Below are positions 53,641-62,005 of a stretch of 64,000 nt of DNA, piece after piece. The notes below the pieces were generated by a model. The model was not told the origin of the DNA and did no database searches. It saw only the letters and a list, made by a program, of their open reading frames with translations. How positions within the stretch are numbered: position 1 is the stretch's first letter; the number at the start of each line of letters is the position of its first letter. Source of the DNA: Vogesella mureinivorans (GTDB lineage: Bacteria; Pseudomonadota; Gammaproteobacteria; Burkholderiales; Chromobacteriaceae); contig NZ_VMTV02000165.1 in the NCBI RefSeq assembly GCF_007644035.1, positions 62,001-126,000 of the forward strand, read 5' to 3'. A program made the position numbers and the translations under genes.

Positions 53641-54264
53641 TTACTCGTCGATATCCGGGGCCATCAGCGTGGCCGGGTGTTCCCAGCCCGGCTGCGCGGC
53701 AATGCGTGCCAGCCAGGCGGCCACGTGTGGCCAGGCGTCCAGCGTCAGGCCGGCGTCGTCGATCACCCACAGGTAGGCGCTGGCGGACAGGTCGGCAATG
53801 GTGAGGCCGCTGGGCAGCAGGTAAGCCTGGCCAGCCAGGTGGGCGTTCAGCACGTCCAGGTCGCGGCGGGTGCGGGCTTCCAGCCAGGCATCGGCGCCCG
53901 GGTCCAGCGGGGCAAACTTGCGCGCGTAGCGCAGGTTGGGCAGCGAGAAACCGATGCGGTTGGCCTCCCAGCTCAGCCATTCGCGTATGCCCTGGCGCTC
54001 GCCGGGTTGGCCGGCCAGCACGCCTTCGCTTTCGGCCAGCCATTGCAGGATGGCGTTGGACTGCACCATGGGCTCGCCGTCCACTACCAGTGCCGGTACT
54101 TCGTCCCAGCGGCTGGCGGCGCGGAAATCGGCCTCGCGTTCTTCGCGTGGCAGGCTGAGCGACACGTGGCGGTATTCGTGCGATACATCGCCCAGTACCA
54201 GGGCCAGGCGCACTTTGTAGCTGTGGCCGGAAAGACGGTTGCCGAACAGGGTGATCTTGCTCAT
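53641..54264 (-). CDS. glutathione S-transferase family protein
   Basis: A 207-residue GST. The thioredoxin-like N-domain MSKITLFGNRLSGHSYKVRL carries the candidate catalytic Ser near residue 12, and VPALVVDGEPMVQSNAILQWL is the glutathione-binding block. The C-domain is all helical, with TIADLSASAYLWV. AGGAA lies upstream of the ATG. Part of a minus-strand run from the nitronate monooxygenase gene down to the FAD dehydrogenase. Confidence 0.9.
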   Translation of the reverse strand: MSKITLFGNRLSGHSYKVRLALVLGDVSHEYRHVSLSLPREEREADFRAASRWDEVPALVVDGEPMVQSNAILQWLAESEGVLAGQPGERQGIREWLSWEANRIGFSLPNLRYARKFAPLDPGADAWLEARTRRDLDVLNAHLAGQAYLLPSGLTIADLSASAYLWVIDDAGLTLDAWPHVAAWLARIAAQPGWEHPATLMAPDIDE

Positions 54265-54338
54265 GTGGGGTTCCTGTGCCTGCGTGGGCGTATGCATAAA
54301 AGCACGATGATACGCGCAAGGCGCGGGCGGTGGCAGCC

Positions 54339-55010
54339 CTATAGCCAGCCCGCCGGCAGGCGCTGCGCCAGCCATAGCAGGATTTCCGCCCCGGCCCACC
54401 ACAGTAGCCCCACGTAGAGCCAGGCCAGCACGGTCGCCACGTAGCCGGCCAGCAGCATGCCGCCGTCGCGCACGCGCAGGCCCCAGGCCAGCAGGGCGAT
54501 GGCGGCGGCGGGCACCACATTATCGAATGACACCAAGGGCATCGGCGTCATCATCGATGCCCCGGCCAGCGCCAGCATGCCGCCGTTCAGCCAGCGCCAG
54601 CGCGGGCCGCTCAGCGCCAGCAGGCGTGGCTGGCTGATACGCCCCAACAGGCAGGCCAGGCGGTGCAGTACGCGGTGCAGCGGGCCGTGCAGGGCGTGGG
54701 GGACATGGCGGCGGCCCAGCCAGGCGGGCAGCGGAAACGGGCGCGCCAGCGCGACAGACAGTGCCACCAGCAGACAAAACGCGCCCACGGTGGTGGCCAT
54801 GCCGGGGATGGCCACCGGCAGCAGCAGCGGTGCGGCCAACAGCCCCAGCCAGGTGAGCTGCTGGCGCGGGTGGCGGCCTATCAGCTGGCCCAGCGAGCCG
54901 TGCTGTAGCTGCTGGGCCGCTAGCGCAATGCGCAGCCAGCTACGGCGTGGGGTGGGGCGGGTGGGGCGTGAGGGCAGCATGGCAGGCTCGGTAAGGGGCA
55001 ACAGTGCCAT
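54339..55010 (-). CDS. ExoD-family exopolysaccharide synthesis membrane protein
   Basis: A 223-residue protein with about four hydrophobic segments. GSLGQLIGRHPRQ followed by LLAAPLLLPVAIPGMATTVG and later GASMMTPMPLVSFDNVVPA matches the ExoD family, required for exopolysaccharide production in rhizobia. The molecular role is unknown. An internal ATG at 54980 is an alternative start; neither has a convincing Shine-Dalgarno sequence. Confidence 0.8.
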   Translation of the reverse strand: MALLPLTEPAMLPSRPTRPTPRRSWLRIALAAQQLQHGSLGQLIGRHPRQQLTWLGLLAAPLLLPVAIPGMATTVGAFCLLVALSVALARPFPLPAWLGRRHVPHALHGPLHRVLHRLACLLGRISQPRLLALSGPRWRWLNGGMLALAGASMMTPMPLVSFDNVVPAAAIALLAWGLRVRDGGMLLAGYVATVLAWLYVGLLWWAGAEILLWLAQRLPAGWL

Positions 55011-55034
55011 GCGACCATGCCTGTGCTTGCCGGT

Positions 55035-56390
55035 TCATTTTTGCCAGTAGGTTTTCACGTTCACGAACTCGTACAGGCCGAACTCGGACAGCTCGCGGCC
55101 GTAGCCGGACGCCTTGACGCCGCCAAAAGGCAGGCGCAGGTCGGAGCTGGTGTAGCGGTTGATGAACACCGCACCGGCTTCTATCTCGCGCCCCAGCTGC
55201 CAGGCGCGCTCGACATCGGCACTGAAGATGCTGGCACCCAGGCCAAACGGTGTGTCATTGGCCAGGCGCAGCGCGTCGGCTTCGTCGCGGGCGCGCAGGA
55301 GGGTGGCCACCGGGCCGAACACTTCTTCCTGGTACACGCGGCAGGCCGGGCTAACGTGGTCCAGCACCGTGGCGGGGTAAAAGAAGCCGGCACCGTGCGG
55401 CATCACGCCGCCGGCCAGCAGGCTGGCACCCTGGCTGACGGCGTCCAGCACCTGCGCGTGTAGTGCCTCGCGCAGGTCGGCGCGCGCCAGCGGTGCCAGC
55501 GTGGTGTGCTCGTCGGCCGGGTGGCCGGGGCGCAGCGCGGCCACGTGTTCCAGAAAGCGCGCCACAAAGGCGTCGGCAATCTCCGGCACCACGATCATGC
55601 GCTTGGCGGCGTTGCAGCTCTGGCCCGCGTCGCGGTAGCGCGAGTGGGCGGCTTCCTGCGCGGCGGCGTCGATGTCAGCGTCGGCCAGCACGATAAACGG
55701 GTTGCTGCCGCCCAGCTCCAGCACAGTTTTTTTCAGGTGCCGCCCGGCCAGCGCGGCTACCTGGCGCCCAGCGGTGGTGGAGCCGGTAAAGGCCACCGCG
55801 TCGCAGCCCTTGATGGCGTCTTCGGCCATGTCGTGGTTGATCCAGGCCACATCCAGCACGTCCAGCCCGGCCTCGTGCACGATATCCAGCAGCAGCGCGG
55901 TGCACTGCGGTACCGACGGCGCCGGTTTCACCAGGCAGCCGTTGCCGGCCATCAGCGCCGGAATGGCAAAACGCAGCACCTGCCACACCGGGTAGTTCCA
56001 CGGCATGATGGCCAGCACCAGGCCCAAAGGCTCGAAGGCTACGCCGCTGCGGCTGGCCTGGGTGGGAATGTCTTTGGGGGCCAGTAGCGTGGGCGCCAGC
56101 TCGGCGTAGTAGCGGATCAGCTGCGCCGATTTGTCGATCTCGGCCAGGCATTCGCGCTCCAGCTTGCCCACCTCCAGCGAGACCAGCGCCGCCAGCGCGT
56201 AGCGGTGGGCGCTAAGCGCGTCGGCCAGGCGCAGCAGGCGTGTGGCGCGGGTGGCGGTATCCAGGTGGGCCCAGGCGTGCTGGGCACGGCGCAGGCTGGC
56301 TAGCTGGCTGGCCAGCTGCTCTTGGCTGCTGAGGGGGCGGGTAAAGACGACTTCGCCTGTGGCGGGGTTACAGCTGGTAAACGCGGTCAT
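55035..56390 (-). CDS. NAD(P)-dependent aldehyde dehydrogenase (succinate-semialdehyde type)
   Basis: A 451-residue ALDH. The catalytic Glu lies in VLELGGSNPFIVL and the Cys in DAGQSCNAAKRM. MPWNYPVWQVLRFAIPALMA and FGGVKASGYGREL are typical of the Sad/GabD1-like succinate-semialdehyde group, which is slightly shorter than classical ALDHs, as seen here. The start at 56390 (MTAFTSCNPATGEV) gives the family N-terminus. A PuuB-like gene 4-5 kb away fits a putrescine/GABA link, but this is only suggestive. Confidence 0.87.
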   Translation of the reverse strand: MTAFTSCNPATGEVVFTRPLSSQEQLASQLASLRRAQHAWAHLDTATRATRLLRLADALSAHRYALAALVSLEVGKLERECLAEIDKSAQLIRYYAELAPTLLAPKDIPTQASRSGVAFEPLGLVLAIMPWNYPVWQVLRFAIPALMAGNGCLVKPAPSVPQCTALLLDIVHEAGLDVLDVAWINHDMAEDAIKGCDAVAFTGSTTAGRQVAALAGRHLKKTVLELGGSNPFIVLADADIDAAAQEAAHSRYRDAGQSCNAAKRMIVVPEIADAFVARFLEHVAALRPGHPADEHTTLAPLARADLREALHAQVLDAVSQGASLLAGGVMPHGAGFFYPATVLDHVSPACRVYQEEVFGPVATLLRARDEADALRLANDTPFGLGASIFSADVERAWQLGREIEAGAVFINRYTSSDLRLPFGGVKASGYGRELSEFGLYEFVNVKTYWQK

Positions 56391-56439
56391 GGCAGGGCGT
56401 AGTAAAGGGGTTACATGACAGAAGCAGCCCACTGTAACA

Positions 56440-56492
56440 AATGCGGCCAACCCTGACCACGCTGCCGCAGCACGGGTAAGGTTAGCCGCATT
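56440..56492 (-). repeat. inverted pair of the dispersed repeat, possible terminator
   Basis: AATGCGGCCAACC (56440-56452) and GGTTAGCCGCATT (56480-56492) are inverted with one mismatch across 27 nt. The pair lies between the nitronate monooxygenase stop and the aldehyde dehydrogenase start. No T run follows. Confidence 0.65.
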
Positions 56493-56510
56493 GTGCGCAG
56501 TGCTTGCCGT

Positions 56511-57686
56511 TCAGGCCGGCTGCAGGTCCAGCGGTTTTTCGCCGGTCAGGAAATAGTGCATGGTTTCGCTGGCGCTGCGGATGGCGTCGCCAAACGGCAG
56601 CGGGTCGGCCCCGCGGAAGAACAGCCCCTTGCTGACTTCGCCACGGAAGGCGGCGGCCAGCTTGAGGTCGATGCAGAACTGGCCCACCTTGGCCAGGCCG
56701 TCGCGCAGGCCGCACACGCTCAGGCAGTTCAGCGCCTGGGTGCAGCGCGCCGGGTCGGCTTTGGCGTTGGCTTGCAGCTTGTCTTCGCGCTTCAGGTAGC
56801 TTTTCAGGAACGGGGTCAGCACGCCGCGTGCCGGCAGGCCGGCTACCGACATGAACTCGGCAATATCGTCGCGGCTGGCGCCAGCCAGCGTGCGCTTGAA
56901 GTTGATGTGGGCGTCGCCGTCGCTGGTCACGGCAAATGCGGTGCCGATCTGCACGGCGCTGGCGCCGTAAGTATTCAGATAAGTCTGTACTTTTTCGTGG
57001 CTGTTTACCCCGCCGGCCACAATCAGTGGCACGCGTTCGCGCTCCAGCCCCAGGTCTTTGAACAGCGCGAAGGTTTCTTCCAGCACGCGGGCAAAGTCAA
57101 ACTTGGCATCGCCCACGTCGCTGATGCGGGCCGCGCCCAGGTGGCCGCCGGCGTGGTTGGGGTGCTCGATCACGATAGCGTCCGGCAGGCGGCCTTTTTT
57201 CATCCAGCGCTTAAGCACAATGCCAATGCCGCGCGATTCGGACAGGATGGGTATCAGCGCCACGTCCGGGTGGCTGGCGGTCATTTCCGGCAGGTCCAGC
57301 GGCAGGCCGGCGCCCATCACCACCGCGTGTGCGCCGGATTCGCAAGCCTGGCGCACCAGCGCGGCGTGGTTGTCTACCGCCTTCATCACGTTCACCGCCA
57401 CCATGCCGTGGCCGTCGGCACGCTGTAGTGCGCCTTTTATCTCGCGGTCCAGCGCAATCAGGTTCAGGCGGTTAATGCCTTCCTGGCCCTGCTGGTTGGC
57501 CGCATCGGCCATCAGGTCGTCGTGCAGGTGGCGCAGGTCCACGCTGGCCACCGTGCCCAGGCCGCCGGCACGCGCCACAGCACCGGCCAGCTGTTTGGCC
57601 GAAATGCCCACGCCCATACCCCCTTGTACGATAGGCAGGAGTTCACGACCACGGATGACGAGGGGGGAGAAAAGGGAGCGGGGCAT
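56511..57686 (-). CDS. nitronate monooxygenase family flavoprotein
   Basis: A 391-residue TIM-barrel FMN enzyme of the NMO/2-nitropropane dioxygenase family. Blocks LPIVQGGMGVGISAKQLAGA, EHPNHAGGHLGA and VPLIVAGGVNS carry the FMN-binding glycines. The C-terminal region of about 80 residues contains CTQALNCLSVCGLR, an unusual Cys set seen in a longer subgroup. The start at 57686 (MPRSLFSPLVIRG) is chosen over an upstream extension; the Shine-Dalgarno sequence is weak. Confidence 0.87.
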   Translation of the reverse strand: MPRSLFSPLVIRGRELLPIVQGGMGVGISAKQLAGAVARAGGLGTVASVDLRHLHDDLMADAANQQGQEGINRLNLIALDREIKGALQRADGHGMVAVNVMKAVDNHAALVRQACESGAHAVVMGAGLPLDLPEMTASHPDVALIPILSESRGIGIVLKRWMKKGRLPDAIVIEHPNHAGGHLGAARISDVGDAKFDFARVLEETFALFKDLGLERERVPLIVAGGVNSHEKVQTYLNTYGASAVQIGTAFAVTSDGDAHINFKRTLAGASRDDIAEFMSVAGLPARGVLTPFLKSYLKREDKLQANAKADPARCTQALNCLSVCGLRDGLAKVGQFCIDLKLAAAFRGEVSKGLFFRGADPLPFGDAIRSASETMHYFLTGEKPLDLQPA

Positions 57687-57832
57687 GCGTGCTTTCAACA
57701 GAAATAGAGTAGGCGCACGATTGTGATAAGCGTAAAAAAGCCGTGCGTTGACGTGGGTCAAGCACGGCCGGATAGGGCATTGTCCTGTCTCAGGCCTGCG
57801 CCGCAGCAAAAAATAGTGTTAACAGGCCCTAA

Positions 57833-58507
57833 TCAGGCCGCCAGGCCTTTCTGGATGCCCAGCACAATGGCGTGGGTGCGGTTATTGGCTTCCAGCTTGC
57901 GGATGATGTTGGCCGCGTGGAACTTCACCGTACGCTCGCTGATATCCAGGATGGTGGCGATTTCCCAGTTGGTCTTGCCGCGCATCATCCAGTGGAAAAT
58001 GTCTTTTTCGCGGTGCGACAGCGGGTTGTTGCCGTTGCTTGCTGGTGCCAGGCGCTGCAGGGTGGGGTGCAGGTGTGGCAACAGGCCACCCAGCATGCGC
58101 AGGGTAGCGGCGTCGTCGGCTTGGCGCGGCTGCACGTATAGCAGCGTGGCCTGGCCATCGCGTTGCATGGCAAAGCAGGCGGTAGCGGGGCTGGTGTGCG
58201 CCAGCCAGGTAAATTGCACCTGGCTACCGATATCGGCCGGTAGGCGCTGCCAGTCGTGGCTATGGCAGGCGGCGGGCTGGCCCAGCGTGCGCGGGGTGGC
58301 GGTCCAGCCTTGTGGTGTGGCCGAGCCATGAATAATCCACAGGGCAGCGACTGCGTGGTCGCTGCCTAGCGTGTGCAGGAAGGTGTGAAGTTCTCTCTCG
58401 TCTGCCATCTGCGGGAGGCTGTGAATCCACTCGAGCAGCTGGCAAAGCTGAGTGTGTGACAGACCCGCGGAGATTGAGCCAGAAGCAAAAGGTATACCTT
58501 TCGACAT
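57833..58507 (-). CDS. LuxR-type transcriptional regulator
   Basis: A 224-residue regulator. The C-terminal GerE/LuxR HTH is LSHREKDIFHWMMRGKTNWE followed by IATILDISERTVKFHAANII. The N-terminal 150 residues are a sensory-type domain with possible autoinducer-binding fold, but canonical AHL-contact residues could not be confirmed and no luxI-type gene is near. AGGGGAA precedes the ATG. It is divergent from the LysR gene across about 400 bp. Confidence 0.87.
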   Translation of the reverse strand: MSKGIPFASGSISAGLSHTQLCQLLEWIHSLPQMADERELHTFLHTLGSDHAVAALWIIHGSATPQGWTATPRTLGQPAACHSHDWQRLPADIGSQVQFTWLAHTSPATACFAMQRDGQATLLYVQPRQADDAATLRMLGGLLPHLHPTLQRLAPASNGNNPLSHREKDIFHWMMRGKTNWEIATILDISERTVKFHAANIIRKLEANNRTHAIVLGIQKGLAA

Positions 58508-58915
58508 ACTGTTCCCCTGTTATGTTTTATGTATTGAACGCGTATCTTAACCAAGGGTCGAAGCTGCCCCAATGTTTCTTCACTCTGGCATGAGTAAAGC
58601 GCATTGGTGCTATCTGGTTGGGTATTGCCGTAACAGAAAACCGGCCTTTGCGCCCGCTGTGCTTGTTGCAAAAGCGCATCATTTTGAAAACTGGCTGTTT
58701 GGACGGGGGGCGACTGGCATAACGGCGAGTGACTGTGGGCATTGCGACGTGATATGACGTCATTTGACAGGAAACACGAAAATATCTTTAAGCGAATCTG
58801 ATTTTGTCCTATTATTTGTCAGCGAAACTGTCAATTTTGCCAAGCTTTACCCCAAGGCCATTTTTAAATAGGGTGTTTTACCCCACCCGCCATATGTCAT
58901 CTGCGAGATCGCCCA
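58508..58915. other. 408-bp AT-richer intergenic region between two regulators
   Basis: It holds the promoters of the LuxR- and LysR-type genes. A perfect TGACGTCA octamer lies near 58756 and a TTGACA at 58764-58769 lacks a good -10. No gene or RNA is recognised. Confidence 0.5.
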
Positions 58916-59884
58916 ATGGATACATTAAAAGCGCTAATGGTCTTCATGACCACTGCTGAGAACGGCAGCTTTTCCGATGCTGCTCGCAAGTTGGGCGTCT
59001 CGCCAGCTGCCGTCAGCCAGAGCATTGCCCGCCTGGAACAAGAGCTGGAAGTACGCTTGTTCAACCGCACTACCCGCCAGCTGACGCTGACCGAAGACGG
59101 CCGCCGCTTCTACGCACAGTGCCGCGGCCCGGTGAATAACCTGGATTCGGCCATCAACCAGCTGAAAGCCAGCCGCGACGAACCCGCCGGCCACCTGCGC
59201 ATCAGCTTGCCCAACGCCTTTGGCCGCCGCTTCATCCTGCCGCTGATGGAAGAGTTCTGCCAGCGCTACCCGAAGATCCGTGTGTTCTTTGGTATGGACG
59301 ATCACTTTAGCGACCTGATCGAAGACGGCTACGACGTGGGCGTACGTGTCGGCATGATGCCGGACAGCCGCATGGTGGCACGCCATCTGGCGCATATTCC
59401 GCAGTATGTGGTGGCTTCGCCGGAATACTGGGCAGAGCACGGCAAACCGCGTAGCCCGGAAGAGCTGTCGGCGCACGACTGTATCAATTTCCAGTTCCCT
59501 ACCTCGGGCCGCCTGTACAAGTGGGAATTCGAGCGTAACGGCGAGCGTATCCCGCTGGAAGTGACCGGTACCTACACCGTTAACGATGTGGATTCGGTAG
59601 TAGAAATGGCCCGCCTGGGCCTGGGCGTAGCGCAGCTGCCTGGCCACGAAGTGCTGGCCGATGTGCGTGCCGGCCGCCTGCAGGCAGTGCTGACCGACTA
59701 CGTGTCGATGGAGCGCTCCATCTATATCTGCTTCCCGCACCGCGACCACATTGCGCCGCGTACCCGCGTGTTTGTGGATTTTGCAGTGGAAAAGCTGCTG
59801 GACCACCCGGATATTATTGCCGACCTGCCAGGCGTAGACCTGTCTGCCAAACGCGAAGCACTGCGCATGCACCTGGGCCTGTAA
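58916..59884 (+). CDS. LysR family transcriptional regulator
   Basis: A 322-residue LTTR of the CrgA/DsdC-like group. The HTH is SFSDAARKLGVSPAAVSQSI with LEQELEVRLFNRTTRQLTLT after it. The effector domain includes GHLRISLPNAFGRRFILPLM. No strong Shine-Dalgarno sequence precedes the ATG. It is 153 bp upstream of the PuuB-like oxidase and might control it. A terminator follows. Confidence 0.92.
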   Translation: MDTLKALMVFMTTAENGSFSDAARKLGVSPAAVSQSIARLEQELEVRLFNRTTRQLTLTEDGRRFYAQCRGPVNNLDSAINQLKASRDEPAGHLRISLPNAFGRRFILPLMEEFCQRYPKIRVFFGMDDHFSDLIEDGYDVGVRVGMMPDSRMVARHLAHIPQYVVASPEYWAEHGKPRSPEELSAHDCINFQFPTSGRLYKWEFERNGERIPLEVTGTYTVNDVDSVVEMARLGLGVAQLPGHEVLADVRAGRLQAVLTDYVSMERSIYICFPHRDHIAPRTRVFVDFAVEKLLDHPDIIADLPGVDLSAKREALRMHLGL

Positions 59885-59906
59885 ACCCGCCCCAGCGTTG
59901 CCCACC

Positions 59907-59928
59907 GCCCGGCTTGCCGGGCTTTTTT
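59907..59928 (+). terminator. terminator after LysR gene
   Basis: GCCCGGC TT GCCGGGC is followed by T6. Confidence 0.9.
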
Positions 59929-59950
59929 GCGACATTGGCGTTTAACATAT

Positions 59951-59979
59951 TAGACAAAGCTTGGGCTGTTGCGCATAAT
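59951..59979 (+). promoter_or_regulatory. sigma-70 promoter of the PuuB-like gene
   Basis: TAGACA (59951-59956) and CATAAT (59974-59979) are 17 bp apart, each 5/6 matches to consensus. The start is expected near 59986. Confidence 0.6.
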
Positions 59980-60037
59980 CCAGCCATAAACCCGTGCCTG
60001 TTGGCCGCAAGTGTTTAAAAAATGGATGGGATACATC

Positions 60038-61324
60038 ATGAGTCAGCGCATCGAACACACTAATTCCTACTACGCCTATTCTGCCAACCCTAGCCCCGAG
60101 CGCCCGGCGCTGGCGGGTAGCGTGCGGGCAGATGTCTGCGTGATTGGTGCCGGCTATACCGGTATCTCTACCGCCCTGCACCTGGCTGAAGCCGGCTTTA
60201 GCGTGGTGGTGCTGGAAAGCGCCCGCGTGGGCTGGGGTGCATCGGGCCGCAATGGTGGCCAGATCGTTAACAGCTACAGCCGCGATATGGATGTGATCGA
60301 GGCGCGTCATGGCAAGGAAGCTGCCAAGCGCCTGGGCGCCATGGCCTTTGAAGGCGGCAAGATCATCCGCGAGCGTATTGCCAAGTACAACATCCAGTGC
60401 GACCTGAAAGACGGCAACGTCTTTGCGGCCTTTACCCAGAAGCAGCTGGACGAGCTGGATGCCAAACGCCGCCTGTGGGAAAGCTTCGGCCACACTGGCA
60501 TCCAGATGATCGACAAAGCCGGTATGCAGCGCATCGTGAACTCCAACGAGTACGTGGGCGCGCTGCTGGATAACTGGGGCGGCCACATCCACCCGCTGAA
60601 CCTGGCGTTGGGCGAAGCCGCTGCGTTCGAATCGCTGGGCGGCCGTATCTATGAGCAATCCGCCGTTACCGATGTGGTACGCGGCCAACCTGCCGTGGTG
60701 AAAACCGCCGCTGGCCAGGTCACTGCCGATTTCGTGGTGGTAGCCGGTAACGCTTACCTGGGCAACCTGATACCGGTGCTGGCCGAGAAAACCCTGCCGT
60801 GCGGCACCCAGGTCGTCACCACCGAGCGCCTGTCGCCCGAGCTGGCGCGCAGCCTGCTGCCCGGCGACAACTGCGTGGAAGACTGCAACTTCCTGCTGGA
60901 TTACTACCGCCTGACCGGCGACAACCGCCTGCTATACGGCGGCGGCACGGTATACGGCGCGCGCGACCCGGGCGAGATCGAAAACCTGGTGCGCCCGAAA
61001 ATGCTGAAAACCTTCCCGCAGCTGAAAGACGTGAAAATCGAATTCGGCTGGACCGGCAACTTCTCGCTCACGCTCACCCGCCTGCCGCAGGCTGGCCGTA
61101 TCGATAGCAACATTTACTACTCGCAAGGCTGCAGCGGCCACGGTGTCACCTACACCCACCTGGCCGGCCGCATCATGGCCGAAGCCATCCGCGGCCAGAG
61201 CGAGCGCTTTGACGCCTTTGCCAGCCTGCCGCATTACCCCTTCCCGGGTGGCCGCCTGTTCCGCGTGCCCATGCTCACGCTGGGTGCCTGGTGGTACGGC
61301 ATGCGCGACAAGCTGGGCCTGTAA
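60038..61324 (+). CDS. FAD-dependent oxidoreductase, gamma-glutamylputrescine oxidase-like
   Basis: A 428-residue DAO-fold flavoenzyme, almost the length of E. coli PuuB. The N-terminal HTNSYYAYSANPSPERPAL precedes the dinucleotide-binding GAGYTGISTALHLAEAG. GWGASGRNGGQIVNSYS and the C-terminal GYSGHG-type motif (YYSQGCSGHGVTYTH) fit PuuB. It would oxidise gamma-glutamylputrescine in putrescine catabolism, but puuA, puuC and puuD are absent here. ATG 60038 is preferred over a GTG 27 nt earlier. Confidence 0.87.
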   Translation: MSQRIEHTNSYYAYSANPSPERPALAGSVRADVCVIGAGYTGISTALHLAEAGFSVVVLESARVGWGASGRNGGQIVNSYSRDMDVIEARHGKEAAKRLGAMAFEGGKIIRERIAKYNIQCDLKDGNVFAAFTQKQLDELDAKRRLWESFGHTGIQMIDKAGMQRIVNSNEYVGALLDNWGGHIHPLNLALGEAAAFESLGGRIYEQSAVTDVVRGQPAVVKTAAGQVTADFVVVAGNAYLGNLIPVLAEKTLPCGTQVVTTERLSPELARSLLPGDNCVEDCNFLLDYYRLTGDNRLLYGGGTVYGARDPGEIENLVRPKMLKTFPQLKDVKIEFGWTGNFSLTLTRLPQAGRIDSNIYYSQGCSGHGVTYTHLAGRIMAEAIRGQSERFDAFASLPHYPFPGGRLFRVPMLTLGAWWYGMRDKLGL

Positions 61325-61368
61325 TACCGGCAGGTGCCACGCACCTGCCTTACGCTCTGTCCATCCTG

Positions 61369-61396
61369 GGCTGGCCTTGTGCCAGCCGTTTTTTTT
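61369..61396 (+). terminator. terminator after PuuB-like gene
   Basis: GGCTGGC/GCCAGCC with a 5-nt loop is followed by G and T8. Confidence 0.88.
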
Positions 61397-61508
61397 GGTG
61401 GTAGCGCCAGCAGGCAGAAGATATGGCAACGTGCTGAAGCACGTATGGCCAACCCGTCACCGAAGTAAGAGGTAGCCGATTGACAGCATGATTGCCGTGA
61501 GCTTGCTG

Positions 61509-62003
61509 CTAGCGTCGCTGGCGCGGTCTTGACCAGTCCGGGCTGGCGCTTTGCACGCCTGGCAGGCTGGCTAGCGCAGTGGCCGCTTCCAGGCTGTCAT
61601 TACCGGGTGCGGTATTGATGCGCCAGTAACCATCGATACCGGCGGGGCTGGCATGCAGCTGGCGCTTGCTTGCCCAGGCTTGCAAAGCCGCGGGGTCCGT
61701 ACTTTGTACAATCACACCACCGGCCGGAACCAGATAGGGGGCATCGCCAGCGGGGCCGAGGCGTACGATAGGTAGCAGCTTGCTGTCGCGTGGTAGCCCC
61801 AGCGCAGATTTACTGCGACTGGTCGTGGGGTAGGGCTTTTGCACCGCTTGGCCGCTGCTGGTGTCGATACCGTTTTGTATGTCCAGCCAGCCGTGACGCG
61901 TAGCACCGTTTTCATGCCATTGGTAGCTGGGTGGTGTGGCTTGTGCGCAGGCAGCTAATAGCAAGACGGCCAGACCGAGGCCGAGTGTGTGGCTTGTTGT
62001 CAT
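61509..62003 (-). CDS. lipoprotein resembling a detached protease propeptide/chaperone
   Basis: A 164-residue lipoprotein; lipobox LLAACA gives lipidated Cys at about residue 19. The C-terminal third (VVGxx-free but with ALASLPGVQSASPDWSRPR) resembles the end of a subtilase inhibitor_I9-type propeptide, where such a stretch precedes the mature protease. It starts 2 bp after the stop of an S8 protease that itself has only a short linker in place of a propeptide. This recalls the Aeromonas ASP protease with its separate ORF2 chaperone. The similarity is by eye and not proven. Confidence 0.6.
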   Translation of the reverse strand: MTTSHTLGLGLAVLLLAACAQATPPSYQWHENGATRHGWLDIQNGIDTSSGQAVQKPYPTTSRSKSALGLPRDSKLLPIVRLGPAGDAPYLVPAGGVIVQSTDPAALQAWASKRQLHASPAGIDGYWRINTAPGNDSLEAATALASLPGVQSASPDWSRPRQRR

Positions 62004-62005
62004 GT

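Noticed and set aside
53285-54520. 411-codon minus-strand frame spanning GST and the Cys-cluster gene
   Set aside because: Only its last 115 codons make a recognisable protein. The upstream part overlaps the GST gene in another frame, so the short gene starting at 53632 was kept.
57833-58507. Quorum-sensing receptor call for the LuxR-type protein
   Set aside because: Only the HTH is certain. AHL-binding residues could not be confirmed and there is no luxI-type synthase in the window.
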